From the NCBI GenBank assembly GCA_018000295.1, contig JAGNKE010000003.1, positions 1 to 64,000 on the forward strand: a DNA stretch of 64,000 bases, written 5' to 3'. The position numbers and the translations under genes were made by a program. The DNA is from Alphaproteobacteria bacterium (lineage in GTDB: Bacteria > Pseudomonadota > Alphaproteobacteria > Micavibrionales > Micavibrionaceae). The notes beneath the pieces were generated by a model, which was given only the letters and a program-made list of their open reading frames with translations, was not told where the DNA came from and searched no databases. This document shows, piece after piece, positions 8,531 through 16,148 of the stretch (its first letter is position 1; every line of letters starts with the position of its first letter).

Positions 8531-9418
8531 TCAGCCGGGCGCATAAGTCTGTGTCAAATCCGCAGAGTAGGCTTGGCTGATAAAGGGCTTTATCCGATCC
8601 CCTGAAACAGGGGGAAGCTTCTCTCCGCAGGGAGCCAGAAGCTCCAGCCCCTCCTTGAAATCCGTCCCTCTCTTTTCATGAAGAGTTCCAAGCTGCATCA
8701 AAATGGGAAAATCGGAGGTGTTATATTCCCCCTCAACGAAAAACATATATTCGTTCGCAGCCGGAATGATCCAGCGGTCGAGAAACTCGGATCCTTCCCC
8801 TCTTCTAAACCCCAGAAAACCGTTTTCAGGATTAAGCTCTCCGCTGTCCACCTCGTAATACAGACCGACGGTAAAACCCGACGATTCCATTACGCCCTGT
8901 ATTTGCGGGTGCGTAACCTTCACATCCCTGCAATCGCAGTCGGCATAGAAGATGTCACGGTGGTCCGTGGTTTTGAAAGTGTGAGAGAGCACCTGAAGCC
9001 GCGCCATATCGGAGCGAACCTCTACGGCCTCGTCGATTTGGGTCAACGGGTTTGTCAGGTAATCGGGAATCGTCTCAAGATTTTCTATCCTGAGGTTGCT
9101 CGTTGTGAAGGGGTGCGGGTTTTCCGAAAGATGTTGTCGTGCCCCTGACTCAAGCTCGCTGAAATCCAGCCAGAGTTTAAAATCTACTTCCGGGTATCTT
9201 TGGGCGTTGGTCAGCACCTGTTCGAGCTGGGATGCAGGAACACCCAGAAAGTAACCGCTTTGCGGGTCACGCTCGCCGCTGTCGAGCCAGAGATAATTGA
9301 CAAGGGGACGCGTATTAAAAGCCGACGCAGTGCTGTGGCTGCTGCCCGTGAAAATCTCCGTTAACGGTGTGTCGATCAATTTGTTGATCGTATTTCCTTG
9401 CCCGCTTTTTGCACTCAT
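8531..9418 (-). CDS. Putative DXD-motif glycosyltransferase-like protein
   Basis: A 295-residue soluble protein without signal peptide. It shows the layout of GT-A enzymes of the OCH1/TcdA-TcdB type: NYLWLD (41-46) as the first strand, FKLWLD (80-85), VRSDMARLQVL (134-144, the S-D-x-x-R-x-x-x-L helix) and YADCDC (158-163) as the metal-binding DXD motif. A later NPENGFLGFRRG resembles the strand that carries a second acidic ligand. It lies between the sugar-nucleotide genes and asparagine synthetase. Function could be polysaccharide glycosylation or modification of a protein target, as in toxin and effector relatives; neither can be chosen from sequence alone. Confidence 0.55.
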   Translation of the reverse strand: MSAKSGQGNTINKLIDTPLTEIFTGSSHSTASAFNTRPLVNYLWLDSGERDPQSGYFLGVPASQLEQVLTNAQRYPEVDFKLWLDFSELESGARQHLSENPHPFTTSNLRIENLETIPDYLTNPLTQIDEAVEVRSDMARLQVLSHTFKTTDHRDIFYADCDCRDVKVTHPQIQGVMESSGFTVGLYYEVDSGELNPENGFLGFRRGEGSEFLDRWIIPAANEYMFFVEGEYNTSDFPILMQLGTLHEKRGTDFKEGLELLAPCGEKLPPVSGDRIKPFISQAYSADLTQTYAPG

Positions 9419-9479
9419 GTCTTTTTACATATTTTTTGTATTTTACTTGATTTTAGTGTTCTCTGGCAAGCATAAGCTC

Positions 9480-11423
9480 TCAAGTCTTTACTATCCAGCG
9501 GGCGTGCCAGTCCTGGAACATCAGGACGGTCCAGAGCTTTCCACTATGATTGCCGTGGCCGGCGCAATGGTCGGTCCAGAGCTTGCGGACGGGTTCGGGA
9601 TTGATCAGACCCTGTTCGGTCATCTTTTTTTCATCGAGAAGGTTTTCGGCCCAGTCGCGCAGGGGGCCGCGCAGCCATTCGTCGATCGGGATGTTGAAGC
9701 CCTGCTTGGGGCGGTCAAACAGGCGCTCGGGGAGGTGTTGCCGCAGCACATGACGCAGGAGCCATTTGCCCTGCCCCTGATGGATTTTATAGGATTCGGG
9801 GAGGCTCCAGACATATTCGTAGATGCGCTGGTCGAGGAGCGGTGCACGAACCTCCAGACTCGCGGCCATGCTGGCACGGTCAACCTTGGTCAGGACATCG
9901 CCGGGGAGATAGGAAAGAACGTCCCAGTACATCATCATTTCGCCGAAGGAGAGGCCTTCGGGCTGCAGGTTCGGATTCGTCAGGGGGATTGTCGTTTCAG
10001 CGCCCTGCGTTACCAGATTCTCCGGTCGATCCCAGCGACTGACGAGACGGAGGTAGAAGGCGGTCGGATCTTCCTCGCTCAATGCATCGCCGACCTTGTG
10101 GATGTGCGAGCCAAACTGCGGGTGGTAGCGGGAAATTTTATCCCATGTCTGGACGGAGATTTTCGACAGTCCCGACGAGAGGGCGCTGCGGAGAAACTTT
10201 GGAACCCGTTTCATGTTCTTCCAAACTTTTGGTCCCTGAACGTGGCGCGTGTAGCCGCCGAGCATTTCATCGCCGCCGTCTCCGGAGAGGGCCACGGTCA
10301 CGCTTTGGCGTGCGAAGGCGGAGACGAGGTAGGTCGGGATCGCGGAGATATCGGCGAAGGGTTCGTCGTAAATCTCCGCGAGTTTGGGGATGAGGTCAAG
10401 GGCGTGGGCGGGTTCCACGTATTGTTCGTGGTGGTCTGTGCCGAGATAGGCGGCGACTTTTTTCGCGTGGGCGGCCTCGTTGTAGCCCTTTTCATGGAAG
10501 CCGATGGAATAGGTTTTCACAGGGGATTTCGAGGCTTTCTGCATGAGGGCGACGGTCAGAGAGCTGTCGATGCCGCCGGAGAGGAACGCGCCGAGGGGAA
10601 CATCGGAGACGAGGCGTTCGGCCACGCAGTCCTGAAGCAAAGATTCGAAGCGTTCAGGGATGTGCAGTTTTTCGCCGCAGCCGGCGGCGCGGGCGGTACG
10701 GAGGGCGTCGAGATGACTCCAGTAGGGTTTCATATAGGGTTCGAGCGGCTCGTTCATCTCCAGACGTTCGAGGTCGAGTGTCATAGTGTGGCCGGACGGG
10801 AGGCTGCGGATTTTTTCGAAAATGCACAAAGGGGACGGGACGTAGCCGAAGCGCATATAGGCTGTGAGCGCGGGGCGGTCGATGGTTTTGCGGAAATCGG
10901 GGTGGGCGCTCAGCGCCTTTAATTCCGAACCGAAAACCAGCGCGGCACCCGCCCAACCGATATAGAGCGGCTTCTTGCCCATGCGGTCGCGGGCGAAATG
11001 GAGGCGTTTTTCCTGGCGATCCCAGAGGGCGAAGGCGAACATACCGCGGATGGATTTGAGGGTATAATCCAGCCCCCACTCCTCGATGGCCGCGAGGATG
11101 ATTTCGGTGTCGCTGTAGCCCCGGAAGAAGGCGCCCAGGCGTTCGAGTTCGCTGCGGAGCTGGCGGAAATTATAAATCTCGCCGTTAAAGACGATGATGT
11201 AGCGTTCGGAGGCGGAACGCATGGGCTGGCGGCCCGCGCTGGAGAGGTCGATGATGGAGAGGCGGCGGTGGCCGAGAACGATCGGGGTTTCGGGATCCTG
11301 CCAGAGATCGCCCTCGTCCGGCCCGCGATGGCGCAGGGCGTTGGTCATGGCCGTGGCCGTACGGTGCAGCGCCTGACGGTCGGGGTAGGCGTTGAAGCTG
11401 TATAATCCGGCGATGCCGCACAT
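9480..11423 (-). CDS. asnB: Asparagine synthetase (glutamine-hydrolysing)
   Basis: A 647-residue two-domain enzyme. The start is set at 11423 because the glutaminase domain must begin MCGIAG, with Cys2 as the nucleophile; the frame is open 23 codons further upstream but without meaning. The N-terminal Ntn amidotransferase domain includes RHRGPDE and FNGEIYNF. The C-terminal ATP-pyrophosphatase domain contains the P-loop GAFLSGGIDSSL. It converts aspartate, glutamine and ATP to asparagine, or acts as an amidotransferase in polysaccharide clusters, which the neighbouring sugar genes make plausible. Length fits the long AsnB class. Confidence 0.93.
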   Translation of the reverse strand: MCGIAGLYSFNAYPDRQALHRTATAMTNALRHRGPDEGDLWQDPETPIVLGHRRLSIIDLSSAGRQPMRSASERYIIVFNGEIYNFRQLRSELERLGAFFRGYSDTEIILAAIEEWGLDYTLKSIRGMFAFALWDRQEKRLHFARDRMGKKPLYIGWAGAALVFGSELKALSAHPDFRKTIDRPALTAYMRFGYVPSPLCIFEKIRSLPSGHTMTLDLERLEMNEPLEPYMKPYWSHLDALRTARAAGCGEKLHIPERFESLLQDCVAERLVSDVPLGAFLSGGIDSSLTVALMQKASKSPVKTYSIGFHEKGYNEAAHAKKVAAYLGTDHHEQYVEPAHALDLIPKLAEIYDEPFADISAIPTYLVSAFARQSVTVALSGDGGDEMLGGYTRHVQGPKVWKNMKRVPKFLRSALSSGLSKISVQTWDKISRYHPQFGSHIHKVGDALSEEDPTAFYLRLVSRWDRPENLVTQGAETTIPLTNPNLQPEGLSFGEMMMYWDVLSYLPGDVLTKVDRASMAASLEVRAPLLDQRIYEYVWSLPESYKIHQGQGKWLLRHVLRQHLPERLFDRPKQGFNIPIDEWLRGPLRDWAENLLDEKKMTEQGLINPEPVRKLWTDHCAGHGNHSGKLWTVLMFQDWHARWIVKT

Positions 11424-11516
11424 GGGGGTCAGACCACCTGTTTCTGGGCTTTTTTGCCGGAACAGTTTGACCGAGGGCGGGGACAAAGGCAAGACGGTGG
11501 GGTAAAATGCTTAAAA

Positions 11517-11546
11517 TTGACAGAGGGGGGTTGTTGACCCTAAAAT
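11517..11546 (+). promoter_or_regulatory. Sigma70-type promoter TTGACA-N18-TAAAAT
   Basis: TTGACA at 11517-11522 and TAAAAT at 11541-11546 are separated by 18 bp. Transcription would begin near 11553, just upstream of the ATG at 11567. This placement argues against the in-frame start at 11507, which would lie upstream of the promoter. Confidence 0.6.
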
Positions 11547-11566
11547 ATTGCAAAGGTTGGGAAAAA

Positions 11567-11845
11567 ATGGATATTGAGCTTCGGTTATCCAAGGACGGGC
11601 GGGTCGTTCTACTGTGCAAGGGGCGGTTTACGCAGCGGGTCGAGGAGATCGTCATGAACCCCGATTCCGGCGTTGTCTCCGTGGTTTTCGAGGGATACAA
11701 GGAGTCCGCCGAACTCAACAGCCCGCTTGATCTGGAGACCGTCGATAAAATAAAAAATGAAATTTTCTGCGCTTTGGGCTATATTGAAGGTGGAAAACTG
11801 ACCGCAGCGGAGTATGTGCGTTTCCGGGCCGGGGTGGTTTACTGA
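11567..11845 (+). CDS. Unrecognised 92-residue protein, paralogue of the gene at 12516
   Basis: This small soluble protein begins MDIELRLSKDGRVVLLCKGR. The start at 11567 is preferred over 11507 because of the promoter at 11517-11546. It aligns by eye with the N-terminal 80 residues of the protein encoded at 12516-13151. The shared pattern is MD(I/V)(E/D)xxL(S/T)xxGxVxLL, then a helix ending in a conserved Ile, a G-x-V/M strand, and LNxPxxxE. No known family was recognised. It opens a group of three genes of unknown role reading the same way. Confidence 0.65.
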   Translation: MDIELRLSKDGRVVLLCKGRFTQRVEEIVMNPDSGVVSVVFEGYKESAELNSPLDLETVDKIKNEIFCALGYIEGGKLTAAEYVRFRAGVVY

Positions 11846-11878
11846 ACGAAATAAGTAAGAAGATATGGGTGTACGATT

Positions 11879-12421
11879 ATGACCGCTGCTTTTCCAAGTG
11901 ATCCTGTCGAACTGGTGCAGCGCACCATGACTGAGTGTTCGTTTTCGCAAAATGTCAATTTTTCGGATGTTGAAATCGCGGGTGTCATGGGCTTGGTGGA
12001 CCGTTTTACAAGTATGGCCAGCAATGCCGCTCTGGAATCCGGGGATTATTCGGCGATGCAGCTGCGCTCCGAGCAACAATCGGTCGTTCATGGGGTCGTG
12101 GCCGAGAATGCCGGTGACATGAATGCGTTTACCGCCCACAGCACCCAGAGTGCGGTTCGTGCGAACGAGGCTCAGCAGTTCAGCGTTCAGGGGACTGTTG
12201 CCGCTTCCGTGGCGCAGGAAACCGGAGCCAAGGCTGCTTCACTTGAGCAGATTTCGCGCACGACACAGGCGCAGATCGAGCGGGAAATGAAACTACACAG
12301 CGTGATTGAGGAAACAGCCAAGCGCGATACCGCTGTGGCCGAGTTGAGTCTTGAGAGTGAGGCGGCTGCCGCTGCCGTCGATAAGGACGCGGTCAAGCTC
12401 AATCCTCTGAAACTGGCGTAA
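11879..12421 (+). CDS. Unrecognised Ala/Glu/Ser-rich helical protein
   Basis: A 180-residue soluble protein with no signal peptide or membrane segment. Residues from about 90 onward are rich in Ala, Gln, Glu and Ser with few aromatics, which suggests long amphipathic or coiled-coil helices. It lies 33 bp after the 92-residue protein and 94 bp before its larger paralogue, so the three are probably cotranscribed. I do not recognise a family. The composition would fit a structural or partner-binding helical protein, which is inference only. Confidence 0.6.
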   Translation: MTAAFPSDPVELVQRTMTECSFSQNVNFSDVEIAGVMGLVDRFTSMASNAALESGDYSAMQLRSEQQSVVHGVVAENAGDMNAFTAHSTQSAVRANEAQQFSVQGTVAASVAQETGAKAASLEQISRTTQAQIEREMKLHSVIEETAKRDTAVAELSLESEAAAAAVDKDAVKLNPLKLA

Positions 12422-12515
12422 GGAGGCCGGGCGTCCCCGTCCCGGTTTTTTGGTTTTCACGCCGATCCCTTTATCGAATCGGAAACGGGTTGTCTCTGGG
12501 ACGAGGTTTATCCGG

Positions 12516-13151
12516 ATGGATGTCGATTTTCTACTCACTGAAACGGGCGAAGTTGGTCTGCTGAGCAGCGAGAACCTGTTCAAGAAGGTCGCGGGAATCC
12601 TGTTCGATCATGAGAACGGGCGGATGACGCTGGAATATACCGACATGGATTATCTGGACCTCAATATCCCCGTCGAGCCGGAGTTTTTCGGGACTCTGGA
12701 CCTGGCGCTATTCATCCATGTCGGTGCGGTGAAGAACAATTTCATTTCTCAGGCCTATCAGGTGCCGCTGATGTTCCTGAACGACCCCTACCGCGTGGAG
12801 ATTTTCAAGCACGTGCGGACACCGCCGAAGCCGCTTGAATCCTATTTTTATTTCATCAGCCATTGCGTTCTTGGCCAGCCTGTTCATCGGCTGGATGCGG
12901 GGGATGAGGATACGCTGGGATGTATTCTTGGGGATACACTGCCCTCCGAACTCAAATTCGCCCCGCATCTGGAGCGCCGGAAGGCCATCGAGTCGCGGCC
13001 GGAATTCGCGTATACGCCCAACGCGCCGACGATGGGGCTTGGCGGTGGGGCGGTGAGCCATCCGTCCGAGCGCATGAAGATCATCCGTGAAGCCCGGAAG
13101 AGGCCCGAGGACGGGGACAAGGACGGCACAGATGAAGGCCGAAAGGATTAG
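12516..13151 (+). CDS. Unrecognised protein with the same N-terminal domain as the 11567 gene
   Basis: A 211-residue protein starting MDVDFLLTETGEVGLLSSEN. The start at 12516 follows an ACGAGG sequence at good spacing; upstream in-frame codons at 12450 onward look noncoding. The first 80 residues resemble the small protein at 11567-11845, while the rest is extra. That extra part includes a Pro-rich linker (TPPKPLESYFYF) and a basic, acidic-mixed C-terminus (RMKIIREARKRPEDGDKDG) that looks disordered. No enzyme motif is visible. A short hairpin repeat follows 30 bp downstream. Confidence 0.65.
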   Translation: MDVDFLLTETGEVGLLSSENLFKKVAGILFDHENGRMTLEYTDMDYLDLNIPVEPEFFGTLDLALFIHVGAVKNNFISQAYQVPLMFLNDPYRVEIFKHVRTPPKPLESYFYFISHCVLGQPVHRLDAGDEDTLGCILGDTLPSELKFAPHLERRKAIESRPEFAYTPNAPTMGLGGGAVSHPSERMKIIREARKRPEDGDKDGTDEGRKD

Positions 13152-13181
13152 AATAAACCGTTTTTTTAATGTCTTTGATGG

Positions 13182-13201
13182 ATCCCCGCTTGCGCGGGGA
13201 T
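13182..13201. repeat. Palindromic intergenic hairpin (REP-like)
   Basis: ATCCCCGC-TTGC-GCGGGGAT is a perfect 8-bp inverted repeat with a 4-base loop, placed between convergent genes (12516-13151 and mltG). Units of this form, starting GGATCCCCGC, are common dispersed palindromic repeats in alphaproteobacterial genomes. No second copy was noticed in this window. It lacks a T run, so it is not a convincing intrinsic terminator. Confidence 0.6.
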
Positions 13202-13215
13202 GCTGTTTTGGAGAG

Positions 13216-14226
13216 CTACTGCTCCGCGCTTTTCCTGATCTCCCGCCATTTGGCGACGTTGTTGTTATGCTCCTCCAGCGTAGCGGCGAAGACATGCCCG
13301 CCCGTTCCGTCAGCCACGAAGAAAATATAGTGGTGGCGTTCGGGGTTGAGCACGGCCTCCAGCGCGGCGCGGCCGGGATTGGCAATCGGGCCGGGAGGCA
13401 GGCCGGGATAACGGTAGGTGTTATAGGGCGAGTCGATTTCCAAATCTTTTTTCAGGAGACGGCGGCCCAGCGGCCCCTGCCCTTCGTTTTCATGTTCGCC
13501 CTTGGTGAGGGCGTAGATCACGGTCGGGTCGCTTTGCAGCGGGATGTTTTTGTTGAGACGGTTGATGAAGACGCCTGCCACCTTTGCGTGTTCCTCCGGC
13601 TTTCCGGTTTCCTTCTCGACGATGGAAGCCAGAATCACCGCCTCGGCCTTGGTTTTTATGGGCAGGTCGGGTGCGCGTTTGTTCCAGAGTTCGTCGAGCG
13701 TGGATTCCATCGCCGCCGCCATGCGGTTCAACACATCCACGTTGCTTTCGGCTTTGGTGAAGCTGTAGGTTTCGGGCAGGTAGCTGCCCTCTGGCATAAG
13801 CGTGGATGGCTTTTGCTGAAGGTTTTTGGTTTCGGCCAGGATGCGGGCGATTTCGAAATTCGTAAGACCTTCACGCAGGGTGACGCTGCGCTGGATCGTT
13901 TTTCCGGATTCCAGAAGATCGAGAATATCCCGGATAGAGGCATGAGCTGGGACTTCGTATTCTCCGGCCTTGAGCTTCGAAGCCTGTCCGGTCCAGCGGC
14001 CGGCGATGCGGAACAAGGCGGGTTGCTCGATTGCCTCTACATATAACAACTGATCCGCTATACCGCCGATATTGGCGCCCTGAGCGACGGTGATTTCCAC
14101 GGGTGCGTCGAGTTTTCCGGGCTTGTTGATTTCCTTGGATGCCCAGTAAAAGCCTACACCGCCGAGAACAAGGCCGAGTGTCGTCAGGAAGAAAAGCAAC
14201 CCCAGAACCTGTTTCACGACTTTCAT
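13216..14226 (-). CDS. mltG: Endolytic murein transglycosylase MltG (YceG-like)
   Basis: This 336-residue inner-membrane protein has a single N-terminal membrane anchor (about 7-28) followed by a periplasmic LysM-like segment and the YceG catalytic domain. The motif LASIVEKETG (catalytic Glu), VFINRLNKNIPLQSDPTVIYAL and YNTYRYPGLPPGPIANPG are diagnostic. The enzyme cleaves nascent glycan strands and is thought to terminate peptidoglycan polymerisation. The gene begins 9 bp after fabF and completes an acpP-fabF-mltG unit, an arrangement common in Proteobacteria. Confidence 0.93.
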   Translation of the reverse strand: MKVVKQVLGLLFFLTTLGLVLGGVGFYWASKEINKPGKLDAPVEITVAQGANIGGIADQLLYVEAIEQPALFRIAGRWTGQASKLKAGEYEVPAHASIRDILDLLESGKTIQRSVTLREGLTNFEIARILAETKNLQQKPSTLMPEGSYLPETYSFTKAESNVDVLNRMAAAMESTLDELWNKRAPDLPIKTKAEAVILASIVEKETGKPEEHAKVAGVFINRLNKNIPLQSDPTVIYALTKGEHENEGQGPLGRRLLKKDLEIDSPYNTYRYPGLPPGPIANPGRAALEAVLNPERHHYIFFVADGTGGHVFAATLEEHNNNVAKWREIRKSAEQ

Positions 14227-14235
14227 GGCGTTTTC

Positions 14236-15507
14236 CTATACGGCGCGAATAACCAACGAGGCGTTGGTGCCGCCGAAGCCGAAGGAGTTGGAGAGGGCGG
14301 TTCTGACCTTTTTTTCCTTTGCCACTTTGGGGACGAGGTCTATCCCCGTGCATTCCTCCGACGGGTTGTCGAGATTGAGGGTCGGCGGGAGGATTCCGGT
14401 TTCGATCGCCTTGGCGGAATAAATCGCCTCGACCGCTCCCGCCGCGCCGAGCAAGTGGCCGATGGCGGATTTCGTGGAGGACATGGAGATTTTTTCCAAG
14501 GCATTCGCAAAGAGGCGCTTGACCGCCGCGTGTTCGATGCCATCGCCGACAGGAGTCGATGTGCCGTGGGCGTTGATGTAGTCGATGTCTTCCGGGTTGA
14601 TGCCTGCGCGTTTGAGGGAAGCCTTCATGGCGCGGAAACCGCCGTTGCCGTCATCGGGCGGCGAGGTGATATGGTAGGCGTCCCCCGAGAGGCCATAGCC
14701 GATGACTTCGGCGTAAATTTTCGCGCCGCGTTTTTTGGCGTGTTCGTATTCTTCAAGAACAACTATGCCCGCGCCTTCGCCGATGACGAATCCGTCACGG
14801 TCACGGTCCCACGGGCGGGAAGCCTGCTCGGGACGATCATTAAATCCGGTTGAAAGGGCGCGTGCAGCGGCGAATCCGGCTACACCCAAGCGGCAGACCG
14901 CGCCTTCGGCGCCGCCCGCAATCATGACGTCCGCGTCGTCCCATGCAATCAAACGGGCGGCATCGCCGATGGCGTGTGTTCCGGTGGCGCAGGCGGTGAC
15001 CACAGAATGGTTTGGACCGCGAAATCCATGTTTTATCGAGATATGACCGCTGGTCAGGTTTATAAGGGCGGCGGGCACGAAAAACGGAGAAATCTTGCGC
15101 GGTCCTTTTTCCTTCAGGGTCAGGGAGGTGTTGTAGATTTCATCGAGGCCGCCGATGCCGGAACCGACCAAGACGCCGGTGCGGTCGAGATGTTCCTCTT
15201 CCGTCGGTTTCCAGCCGGAATCCTCAACGGCCTCCTGCGCTGCGGCCAGCGCGTAGGTGATGAACACGTCCATTTTGCGCTGATCCTTCGACGAGACGAA
15301 GAGGTCGGGATTAAAGGCTCCGTCCTGCGGCGCTGGGTTGTCCGTGCGCGGGATTATTCCGGCGATCTGCGAGGTGATGTCCGAGACATCGAAATTTTCA
15401 ATTTTGCGAATTCCGGTCTTGCCGGAGGTTATCGCCGTCCAGTTGTGCGCGACACCAACCCCGAGGGGGGTCACCATGCCCATTCCGGTTATGACAACGC
15501 GTCTCAT
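14236..15507 (-). CDS. fabF: 3-oxoacyl-ACP synthase II
   Basis: This 423-residue condensing enzyme elongates acyl-ACP with malonyl-ACP in fatty acid synthesis. The Cys-His-His triad is visible as TACATGTH (Cys near 171), NAHGTSTPVGD (His near 311) and GHLLGAAG (His near 349), plus the C-terminal NSFGFGGTNAS. It lies downstream of acpP and just upstream of mltG. A strong hairpin with T run lies between acpP and fabF, so part of the acpP transcription is expected to stop before this gene. Confidence 0.95.
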   Translation of the reverse strand: MRRVVITGMGMVTPLGVGVAHNWTAITSGKTGIRKIENFDVSDITSQIAGIIPRTDNPAPQDGAFNPDLFVSSKDQRKMDVFITYALAAAQEAVEDSGWKPTEEEHLDRTGVLVGSGIGGLDEIYNTSLTLKEKGPRKISPFFVPAALINLTSGHISIKHGFRGPNHSVVTACATGTHAIGDAARLIAWDDADVMIAGGAEGAVCRLGVAGFAAARALSTGFNDRPEQASRPWDRDRDGFVIGEGAGIVVLEEYEHAKKRGAKIYAEVIGYGLSGDAYHITSPPDDGNGGFRAMKASLKRAGINPEDIDYINAHGTSTPVGDGIEHAAVKRLFANALEKISMSSTKSAIGHLLGAAGAVEAIYSAKAIETGILPPTLNLDNPSEECTGIDLVPKVAKEKKVRTALSNSFGFGGTNASLVIRAV

Positions 15508-15526
15508 CGTGCGCCCATAGTCATCT

Positions 15527-15562
15527 AAAAAATCGGAAGGAACATTTCCTGTTTCCTTCCGG
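15527..15562 (-). terminator. Intrinsic terminator between acpP and fabF
   Basis: On the minus strand a stem CGGAAGGAA/TTCCTTCCG (9 bp, 10-base loop) is followed by a run of six T (complement of 15527-15532). It sits after the acpP stop and 20 bp before the fabF start. It should let acpP be made in excess over fabF and mltG. Confidence 0.75.
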
Positions 15563-15595
15563 TTTTGTTTTTCATTTTTCGCAAGGAGCAGACGC

Positions 15596-15835
15596 CTAGG
15601 CGGCGGCCTTTACCTTGATGAACTTTACGGCATCGCCGACGGTCTGGATGTCCTTGGCCGCGTCGTCAGGAATTTCAATGCTGAATTCCTCTTCGAATGC
15701 CATGACGAGTTCCACCGTGTCCAGAGAATCCGCCCCGAGGTCATCAATGAAGCTGGCGCCTTCGACGACCTTGCCTTCATCAACGGCCAGTTGTTCAACT
15801 ACGATCTTTTTCACGCGATCGGCAATGTCACTCAT
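15596..15835 (-). CDS. acpP: Acyl carrier protein
   Basis: A 79-residue, strongly acidic protein with the phosphopantetheine attachment motif [18 protein letters not shown] (Ser37). It carries growing acyl chains in fatty acid and lipid A synthesis in the cytoplasm. Length and sequence match housekeeping AcpP. The gene heads the acpP-fabF-mltG unit and is followed by an intrinsic terminator. Confidence 0.96.
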   Translation of the reverse strand: MSDIADRVKKIVVEQLAVDEGKVVEGASFIDDLGADSLDTVELVMAFEEEFSIEIPDDAAKDIQTVGDAVKFIKVKAAA

Positions 15836-16148
15836 CTCTATTCCCTATGCTCTGGTTTCAGTCAAAGTCCCTATATAAAGAACGAGGCCGAACATTACCA
15901 GCCTCATTTTTCCGCCGTCAGAATTAGCATAAGACCGCCGTGGGGAGAAGACTCAAAAAGGCGGGTATGTAGTGAGTGTGGATAATGATTGCGTTACGGA
16001 AATAGTGATTTGTCATTTATGCCTTCAAGTATTTTTTGATTTTGGTTCTTCAAACAATGTTAATGGCTATGAAACAGCGATTTTGATACTCTCCGAGCTG
16101 AAATTTTTTGAGAAGATAGTCAAGAGCCTTTTTTTAGAGAGAATATAT
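15836..16148. other. Divergent promoter region between acpP and the acyltransferase fusion
   Basis: About 310 bp that must hold the acpP promoter (minus) and the promoter of the large acyltransferase gene (plus). A TATATA sequence at 15872-15877 is a possible acpP -10 element, but no matching -35 was found. The plus-strand frame is open from a GTG at 15972, but it is AT-rich with unremarkable residues and no ribosome site. A perfect DnaA-box sequence lies at 15977-15985. Confidence 0.5.
15977..15985 (-). promoter_or_regulatory. Perfect DnaA-box sequence (TTATCCACA)
   Basis: TGTGGATAA on the plus strand is the exact complement of the consensus box TTATCCACA. It lies in the acpP upstream region, far from dnaA, alone. 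About half a chance occurrence is expected in a window of this size on both strands, so this single copy may be coincidental. Confidence 0.35.

Noticed and set aside
9297-10922. Long plus-strand open frame opposite asnB and the DXD protein
   Set aside because: It covers two genes antisense and crosses their boundary; composition is that of a shadow frame.
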